DNA of 64,000 nucleotides from Tachypleus tridentatus (Eukaryota > Arthropoda > Merostomata > Xiphosura > Limulidae), in assembly GCF_004210375.1 (NCBI RefSeq), contig NC_134830.1, positions 44,273,094-44,337,093 on the forward strand, in the 5' to 3' direction. Under the pieces are notes generated by a model, which saw nothing but the letters and a program-made list of their open reading frames with translations, was not told the DNA's origin and searched no databases. Made by a program: the position numbers and the translations under genes. Below are positions 56,886-64,000 of the stretch, piece after piece; the stretch's first letter is position 1; every line of letters starts with the position of its first letter.

Positions 56886-57292
56886 ATAATCACCTCTCTG
56901 TGTGTAACAATATAATAATTACTTCTCTGTGTGTAACAATGTAATGATTACTTCTCTGTGTGTAACAATGTAATGATTACCTCTCTTTGTGTAACAATAT
57001 AATGATTATCTCTCTGTGTGTAATAATATAATAATTACCTCTCTGTGTGTAACAATATAATAATTACCTCTCTGTGTGTAGCAATATAATAATTACTTCT
57101 CTGTGTGTAACAATGTAATGATTACTTCTCTGCATGTAACAATGTAATGATTACCTCTCTTTGTGTAACAATATAATGATTATCTCTCTGTGTAACAATA
57201 TAATAATTACCTCTCTGTGTGTAACAATATAATAATTACCTCTCTGTGTGTAACAATATAATAATTACCTCTCTGTGTGTAACAATTTCGTA
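56886..57292. repeat. 29-bp minisatellite, about 14 copies
   Basis: Unit TAACAATATAATAATTACCT plus CTCTGTGTG. A multi-unit block (two ATAATAATTA types, then ATGTAATGATTA, then ATAATGATTATC) appears twice, so it has a higher-order period as well. Confidence 0.96.
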
Positions 57293-57829
57293 TTATTAAT
57301 CCTCTGACGAATTTTTCCATCAATAAAAAAACAGAAAGAACTGTTATTGTTACACTATAGTTCGATAGGGGGTGGAAAAGTTTATTTCTATAGGCTCACT
57401 CAAAATGGAATAAACAAATAATTTGGCACGTCACGTCAAAGACAGCTCCAATCTGTGCGATTGACACTGTGTCCGTTAGCCTATTTTTATGAGCAGCCAG
57501 ATACTTACCGACTATAGAAGAACCATAACCAAATCATATTTGGCAACAGCTGTTGGGGACATCTGAAAGATGTAACTTTTATCCTGTCATCGATACTTAT
57601 ATCTAAAGCTATGATTCTATATATATAGTGGACTGATAACTTTGGCCTCAAACCTTTCTTTCTTTCTTGTCTATTTGACTTTACTAATCCATATGTGAAC
57701 ACACCTTTGGATAAAGGTGTATAGGCAATAAATCCTCATCTGCACTCAGCATATGTATGTATGGTGTTAGTCAATATGATCAAGTTCGGTTACGCCCTTG
57801 CATCACGTGATTCGTATACCATAATCTAT
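57293..57829. other. Unassigned sequence with a weak exon candidate
   Basis: On the minus strand 57508-57559 lies between a good acceptor (ACATCTTTCAG) and a good donor (GTAAGT) and is open in one phase for 17 codons, CPQQLLPNMIWLWFFYS. No family recognised; too short to call. Confidence 0.25.
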
Positions 57830-58110
57830 TGGTTTGTTTGTTTTGATTTTCACGCAAAACTACACGAGGGCTATCTGCGCTGGCCGTCCCTAATTTAGCA
57901 GTGTCAGACTAGAGAGAAGGCAGCTAGTCGTCACTACCCACCGCCAACTCTTGGGCTACTCTTTTACCCACGAATAGTTGGATTGACCGTAACATTATAA
58001 CGCCCCCGCGGCTGAAAGGGCGAGTATGTTTTGGTGTGATGGGTATTCGAACTCGCGACCCTCGAATTACGAATCGAGTGCCTTAATCACCTGGCCACGC
58101 TGGGCCTATA
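57830..58110 (-). repeat. SINE family A, full-length
   Basis: Minus-strand head GGCCCAGCGTGGCCAGGTGA to the GCGTGAAAATC tail. ATAATCTATTG before and ATAACCTATTG after suggest an 11-bp target duplication with one change. Confidence 0.95.
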
Positions 58111-58224
58111 ACCTATTGAGCAATATCTTCTCTTCTTGACCGTTTTATCAAAGTGTTATAATTAAACAGACATCAAGGAACTTTGACGGGAAGACACAGT
58201 ACTTCGATTTATTGAAGGCTGTTT

Positions 58225-58325
58225 TTTTTTTCACAACAAAACCACACTGGGCTATCTGCTGTGTCCACCATGAGGAATCGAACTCTGGATTTTGTCGTTA
58301 TAACTTACAATTATCCCATGGGTGA
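58225..58325 (-). repeat. SINE family C, diverged
   Basis: CCAGAGTTCGATTCCTCATG, GGTGGACACAGCAGATAGCC and AGTGTGGTTTTGTTGTG on the minus strand. Confidence 0.85.
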
Positions 58326-58572
58326 GTGAAAAAACAATTTAGTTTAAATAGGATAATTCATTTCTCCTGAGTTACAAGACATAAACCGATTTATTCACCT
58401 TTGGCTTTTATCATATCATTTCCAGTATAATTATTTAGAGCTAACATAATTGAAAAAAAAAAAAGAATCAGATTATTTCGCATGAAATAAAATATAAATT
58501 ATTGTTGTAAATACCTTTAATACAAAGAGTACCATAAGTTAAAAACTAATATGAAGCTCACCCGTTTTATAT
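58326..58572. other. AT-rich spacer
   Basis: No feature seen. Confidence 0.5.
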
Positions 58573-58672
58573 TGTACTTCACTACAACTCTAGAATCAGG
58601 GGTTCGACTCCTCTCGATGGACACAACAGATAGTCCAATGTGGCTTTGCTATAGAATACACATACATACATT
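58573..58672 (+). repeat. SINE family C, 5'-truncated
   Basis: TACAACTCTAGAATCAGGGG, TTCGACTCCTCTCGATGG, ACAGATAGTCCAATGTGGC, TTTGCTATAGAATACAC. Confidence 0.88.
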
Positions 58673-58845
58673 ACATATTTTAAGTATTATTGTAATCATG
58701 ATGTGCCCTTTTTTGATTCTTTTAAGGTAATATGTTTTTATCCTTCATATCTTCTATTTCTGACTGGTCGAAACTCCTTTCGAACTTATTTACGTGATTG
58801 ATTGCTTTTAAGCTCTGTGTATAAGTTAGTGTATGAATAATATGT

Positions 58846-59117
58846 TGGCCCGACATGGCCAGGTGGGTTAAGCCGCTGGCCTCATAATCCGAGGGTCGCG
58901 GGTTCGAATCACCGTCGCACCAAATATGCTCGTCCTTTCAGCCATGGGGACTTTATAATGTGACGGTCAATCCCACTATGCGTTGGTAAAAAAATAGCCC
59001 AAGAGTTGGCAGTGGGTGGTGATGACTAGTTGCCTTCCCTCTAGTCGTACACTGCAAAATTAGAGACGACTACCGCACATAGCCCTCGTGTAGCTTTGCG
59101 CGAAATTCGAACAAAAT
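58846..59117 (+). repeat. SINE family A, full-length, Met-like anticodon loop
   Basis: GGCCCGACATGGCCAGGTGG head and GGGTTCGAATCACCGTCGCA B box. The loop position reads CTCATAA (CAT in the anticodon place) where most copies read CTCGTAA (CGT). Confidence 0.95.
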
Positions 59118-59715
59118 AAAACATAATAATGTCTTTTAATTAATGTGTGTATGTTGTTCTAATGTCCAATTACACTGTCATAGTTGTTCATAATTATAGG
59201 TATTTCCTACGCCAGATCGTTGGTTACGTTCTTTTTGCTAAAAGAAAAATTGTGTCAACTTTAATAATATAGTATTGAGCAAAAAACTTATAATTCTTCA
59301 TTATAATTTCATGTATTTTAAGTACAATTGTTTTGTCCAAACGTAATATAACAAAGCAAGTCTTTTCGCAAGAGACAAAGCTCAAAATGTTATCGAAAAT
59401 ATCCCATCTGATAAAAAATAGTGTAATAGTTACAGAATTTTCAAGGATCCTAGGTTCTTCTTTTAACGATCTTTAAATCAAGTCATAATACATTGCACGC
59501 TATATTGGAGCATTAACCTTATACCTTCTCTGAGAGTTAATGAAGGCTTATGGATTTTTGCGATATATGGGCGTAATTAAATCATGCATTCGTGCACGAA
59601 TACTTCCTAATTGCTCTCCTAGGAAAGGTCCTTTCCTATGAAGTCTGTTTCTGCACCCCTTCAAAGAAAAACAACAAACAACTATGATACGTACGAGAAA
59701 GCTTCCTAAATCATC
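59118..59715. other. AT-rich spacer
   Basis: No gene seen. Confidence 0.5.
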
Positions 59716-59922
59716 ACTTCTACACCAAGTGTGTCACTATATTCAACATATTAAAACACTTCTACGCCAAGTGTGTTACTATACTCAACATATTAAAACA
59801 CTTCTACACCAAGTGTGTTACTATACTCAACATATTAAAACACTTCTACACCAAGTGTGTTACTATACTCAACATATTAAAACACTTCTACACCAAGTGT
59901 GTTACTCAACATATTAAAACAC
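59716..59922. repeat. 42-bp tandem repeat, five copies
   Basis: Unit ACTTCTACACCAAGTGTGTT plus ACTATACTCAACATATTAAAAC, nearly perfect. 42 is a multiple of three, which gives a 77-codon frame of 14-residue repeats (HQVCYYTQHIKTLL) from 59684; I regard it as a by-product. Confidence 0.97.
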
Positions 59923-61561
59923 TGTCAACACGTCAAATAAAATTTTCTCCTTTTCTAGAAATATTTTAAAGCTAAAGTTCAAGAACCCGAGATCTTCGTC
60001 GTATTCGTTTCTGAACTATTGATTTTCTATTAGGATAGTAATTAACTGCCAGTGCAGTTTATAACGTTCTTTCTTCTACTGTTTTATCGATTGCACATCA
60101 AGTTCTTCGTGTGGTTAAAGACTAATAGATTAAGTCGACTATAAAGTTTTTCTCGTTCTACTCTTACTTAAGGAAAATAAAACTAGAAACTAGTATTTAT
60201 ATGACAGAATCTTATACAATTTCTTATTTTCGCTTCGTTCAGAAAAAAATATTTATAGGTTACTTTAACAGATAATGAATGATATATTCTTCCTTAGGTC
60301 GTTAGGCTAAAGGTAATGATTGTGACATTAAATGAAACAGTTTCATCGTCCTAGCTCTTAGGCTTGCTGATGTCATTATGGCTTATCCCCTTCTACCCCC
60401 TTTCCCTTCCCCATTACCCTTACGGTGACAGCCGGGGATGGCAGGCAGCATTGCACGAGCTGTTTGCATTTCCTGTTTGAAAACTTCGCTTGCTCGCAGA
60501 ATGGTTCGTTAACTTTACCCAAACGGGCTTTTTTTTTCTTTCCCAAGAAACAATTACTCCGAAATATTGCGTTCCAATACACACATACTTCAAATGAATG
60601 CGAGTACTGATATAAATTTATACGTATTATTTGCATTTTACTTTGTATAATTCTGCCAAAATACGATAAAAAGTTCACTATATTTGAAAGCAAGTACTCA
60701 AGTAAAATCGATTTTATCATACTTAGCTACTTAGAATCATCTAGCATGTGATGGTGACATGGAGGTAATCGTTTTAATACCTTGCAATAAGTTTTTGTAT
60801 ATTTTTACTAAACTCTTTATACGAAAATTTATTTAACAAAGAGAACTTTGACACATTTTGAGCCCCCATAATTTACGAAGACAATAACTATGTTCAATAA
60901 AATACATAATGATGTGCATTACTTTTTAATTTACGTTTAAATGCGGATACAATAGATCTTTTAATGTACACCTCAGACAAGAAATGTCATACTGTTGAAT
61001 ACAGTCAGGTTGTTGCTCTTCTATAACTAGAACTGAATATATCTTTATTCTGGTGCATTCAGGAACATTTCGTTAACATTTTTCTTGCAGGTAATCTATA
61101 TGTAGCTATCATAGTTCTAAGCAGAATGTAGATTGTTCTGAACATGATTGAATGATCAATCTAAGGTCCAAATTACGCATCACAGTGGCCAATTAAAACG
61201 TATTTTTTTTCGCGTGGTTAAACTTGTGCATCACTTCTCGCATGGAATGTGAATCACATCTAAGAGAAAGAGACACACAGAGTAGTAGGAACGATCTTTG
61301 ACGTATGTAAGCTCGTATTGTGGGATACTGCACTGGAATCTTCGTCCGACTATAAATCTGGAATAATGAGAATCATGTATATGCCTTTTCACGTACATTC
61401 TTTTTATGTTCAATTTAAACAGCCAAGAATCACTGCGTTACTTTACTGATAAACCAACAAGCTTATAAGAAAGAAAGAAAAAAACGTGTAAAAAACAGAT
61501 ATTTCTCTTTTTAAATATAAACACTATGGAACACGAGTAGTTATGAATAAAACAAGAAATT
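59923..61561. other. AT-rich sequence with one GC-rich patch
   Basis: 60375-60520 is unusually rich in C on the plus strand (CCCCTTCTACCCCCTTTCCC). A 114-codon minus-strand frame (60376-60720) covers it but has no motif I know. It might be an untranslated exon or promoter patch; not called. Confidence 0.35.
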
Positions 61562-62135
61562 GAAAACGTATTGGTCTGCCTTTGGCTTCAACAACTGCTT
61601 CAATGCGTCCATTTACTAATTTCTGGTGGAAAGGTTATGGTATTGTGCTTCACTCTTAAAGCATTAGTAAGCTCCACTAATAAATTAGGCCACCTTGGCA
61701 TTACCCTAAATATTAGTTCCAGAGTATCCCAAAAATGTTCTATCTGGTTGAGACTGGAGCTCTGTGCTGACCACAGCAATGTTCCGATGTTATTCTCTTT
61801 AAACCACGCGTTCACAATCATTGCTTTGTGGCACGAAGTGTTATCATGTTGGAAAGTGCTAGAGCCGGTAACATAAAATTACTACAATGTAGGACACACA
61901 CAGAATTATTTAGAACAGAAATTTAGAGCTCAGCATTCATGGGTCCATTACTGTAATCAGTTTATACCAAGAGGCACCCCCAGACTGTGATACCGCCCCT
62001 CCAAACTTCACCGTTGGGACAAAACACTGAGGTAATAAGCGTTCTCCAGGCATCACTCATACCCAAAGAGTGGAAGAACGTGTAACGAGACTCGTTGCTT
62101 CACAGAACCGATTTCCATTACTCCACTGTCCAAGT
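61562..62135 (-). pseudogene. Tc1-type transposase relic (second lineage)
   Basis: Minus-strand blocks in order: WKSVL-stop-SNESRYTFFHS at about 62105-62050 (the first catalytic Asp of the usual SDES is Asn), PNGEVWRGGITVWGC, then after a gap AWFKENNIGTLLWSAQSS and LNQIEHFWDTLE near 61730 (Glu of the IEH box kept), and a C-terminal EISKWTH...EAKGRP-like end at 61570. It is a different sub-family from the IR/DR elements at 3417 and 14550. No inverted ends were recognised. Confidence 0.88.
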
Positions 62136-62313
62136 GTGCCTTACTCCATGCCAATGGAGGTGTGTATTTGTGAATACCCGTCTTATCTTAGCATGGAATA
62201 TTGTAATATTCAGTTATTTGATTTACTAAGCGATCATGTAAGAAGTATAGATCCGGATGTATATTTTCATATAAAGTACCTCTCACAATTGTGTCGAAGT
62301 GCATATAAATAAG

Positions 62314-62631
62314 TTAAATAAATACAACTCCTTCATCTCACGTGTTCAACAATGTAGTGTAAACCAATATGCAGACTGAATCAATAAATACAACTCCTTT
62401 ATTTCATATATTCAACCCAAGTGTTGACTCAAACCATGAGGACAACTCGTTCATTTCCTGTATTTAACAATCCATTTGTAAACCAATGTGCTAACTCAAA
62501 CAATAAATACAAGTCGATCATCTCCTGTATTGAACAATCCAGTGGTAAACCAATGCGCTGACTCAAACAATAAATATAACTCGTTCATCACCAATATTCA
62601 ACAGTCCAGTGGTAAACCAATGTGATGACTC
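62314..62631. repeat. About 64-bp tandem repeat, five copies
   Basis: Unit elements: AATAAATACAACTCCTTCAT, CTCCTGTATTCAACAATCCA, GTGGTAAACCAATGTGCTGA, CTCAAAC. Copies have diverged and vary in length. Confidence 0.92.
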
Positions 62632-63101
62632 CAGCGTTTTGAACTTTTTGTGATACATCAACTTAAACGAGCCGTTAGCAACTTGCGGAAAATCTAGTTT
62701 CCTCCTCTAAAGCGGGATATTGGACTTCAAACTATATCCTATGAAATTCTTTAAATCGATAGGGAAGAAATTTGTAACGTGTGATTGGTAGATGAAGAGA
62801 CACTCGAGCAAGAGATTACATTTCACTCACAGGTTCACTAACTTGATTCACGACTGCAATTTATTCTGATATGGGTGGCTAAAGTTGAAGCAGGATCCAT
62901 GATGTATTATAATCGTTAAAGCTACTTGCATAAAATGGACAAAGTGCAGAGCACTCGAAAAGAGCTAAAATTGGTTCAGAAATATAACTTGATTTTTGCA
63001 ACGCTACTGCCTGTTTCTAACTTATGTAAGAGTGTTAGGATAAACCAAGTCAGGTCTATCTAATTGTCTTTATTATACTATTTAAAAGTGTTCTATTTTC
63101 A
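62632..63101. other. Spacer
   Basis: No feature seen. Confidence 0.5.
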
Positions 63102-63352
63102 CTGCCCCGGCATGACCAAGCGTGTTAAGGTTTGAATCCCCGTCGCACCAACATGCTCGCCATTTCAGCCGAGGGGGCGTTATAATGTGACTGTCAATCC
63201 CACTATTCGTTTGTAAAAGAGTAGCCCAAGAGTTGGCGGTGGGTGGTGATGACTAGCTGCCTTCCTTCTAGTCTTACACTGCTAAATTAGGGACGGCTAG
63301 CGCAGATAGCCTTCGAGTAGCTTTGCGCGAAGTTCAAAACAAACAAACAACT
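63102..63352 (+). repeat. SINE family A, shortened head
   Basis: CCCCGGCATGACCAAGCGTG then a deletion to GAATCCCCGTCGCACC, complete middle and 3' module. CTATTTTCA flanks it on both sides. Confidence 0.95.
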
Positions 63353-63946
63353 CTATTTTCAGTAAGTTTTATCTATTTTAACTAATAATCTAGAGTTAAC
63401 TAATAAACGCGTGGTTTTAGTTTAGGGTTTTAGTTACTACAATTGTGAATTATTCTGCAAACAATAAAAATGCTTAATAAAATTACACAGTACATTACAT
63501 TACAATTAAAGGCATTTAGTATATATTTACTACAGCCAACGAAGCTTCTATGATATTTGTAAATTCATCTAATTGACTGGATTTTTGTTTTAGAACTCTC
63601 GGTGTTTTCTAGCTAAATTTGACATATGTTCTAATCGCAAACATCAAAATAATTTATTATTAAAAACTATGCATATTTTTTTTACATACTTAACCGTTAG
63701 TATGGAAGCTAGAATGAGAATTTCTCTAGTTTAATGGAGGTAAACGTAGGACTAAAAATACGTTAAAAACAACTAATAGCCGTAATCACCATAATTCTGA
63801 GAAATGTAGTTATAAAATTTTAAAACTAAAATTAATGTCAATATTTTAACCAATGTGTTCAATGCAAAAGCAGTGACGAACATTTATTCAAAGGAATGTT
63901 CTTTGCTATACATCGCTGTCTTTATTCAACGCTTACGGCTTTCAAA
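63353..63946. other. AT-rich spacer
   Basis: No feature seen. Confidence 0.5.
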
Positions 63947-64000
63947 TGGCCCGGCACGGCCAGGTGGGTTAAGGCGTTCGACTCGTAATCCGAGGGTCGC
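63947..64000 (+). repeat. SINE family A head, cut by the window edge
   Basis: GGCCCGGCACGGCCAGGTGG, then GTTAAGGCGTTCGACTCGTA, up to GAGGGTCGC. Confidence 0.95.

Noticed and set aside
57508..57559. 52-bp segment between an acceptor and a donor on the minus strand
   Set aside because: Too short and without a recognisable peptide; such pairs arise by chance in 64 kb.
60425..60610. 61-codon plus-strand frame with FFFFPKK
   Set aside because: Driven by a poly-T run next to the GC-rich patch; no motif.

Overview
This is non-coding, AT-rich eukaryotic DNA. No intact protein gene, rRNA or free-standing tRNA gene could be supported. Introns with GT-AG ends, tRNA-derived SINEs, Tc1, pogo/Tigger and mariner-like DNA transposons, a Jockey-type LINE and a Penelope-like element indicate an animal. 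A Cys-rich reading frame of a kind I know only as multi-copy arthropod proteins points to an arthropod. From memory only, the dominant SINE resembles one abundant in horseshoe crabs, so a chelicerate is my best guess.

SINEs punctuate the whole window. Family A (about 280 bp, over 30 copies) has a tRNA-like head with A and B boxes and an A-rich tail. Families B and C (about 120 bp each) have different heads. All three share a short module of the form CAGATAGCCC...GTAGCTTTG near the 3' end. Several copies have target-site duplications (TSDs), including one of 27 bp and one around a 5'-truncated copy, so these are retroposed.

Layout: 1-3.4 kb, SINEs and AT-rich DNA. 3.4-5.1 kb, Tc1-like copy 1 with long IR/DR ends. 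9.5 kb, a candidate terminal exon on the minus strand. 12.1 kb, a 56-bp tandem array. 14.5-16.0 kb, Tc1-like copy 2. 16.8-17.5 kb, degenerate tandem repeats. 18.6-21.4 kb, a deleted Jockey-clade LINE on the minus strand. 24.4-24.8 kb, a mariner-like remnant. 25.9-26.1 kb, a possible exon relic. 27.75-28.5 kb, a MITE nested in a SINE. 31.7-32.1 kb, a 31-bp array. 32.8-34.4 kb, a pogo/Tigger element lacking its DNA-binding half. 36.5-37.7 kb, two tandem arrays. 37.8-38.4 kb, a Penelope-like RT relic cut by a SINE. 41-50 kb, dense SINEs and a 51-bp array. 53.3-54.8 kb, the most interesting unit. 56.9-57.3 and 59.7-59.9 kb, tandem arrays. 61.6-62.1 kb, a second Tc1-type relic. 62.3-62.6 kb, a 64-bp array. 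The window ends inside another SINE.

The unit at 53297-54840 has inverted terminal repeats of about 150-160 bp flanked by TA. It carries a 100-bp run of twenty in-register nGAAn/nTTCn pentamers (a heat-shock-element array), a TATA-like box, an arthropod-type initiator, and a two-exon gene encoding the Cys-rich N-terminal part of the arthropod protein. The middle of the gene has been deleted at a short microhomology, and the extreme C-terminus survives in another frame. The start codon is ATA and a poly-A run is out of frame, so this copy is dead. Its layout suggests a stress-inducible DNA transposon family that I cannot place in any named superfamily.
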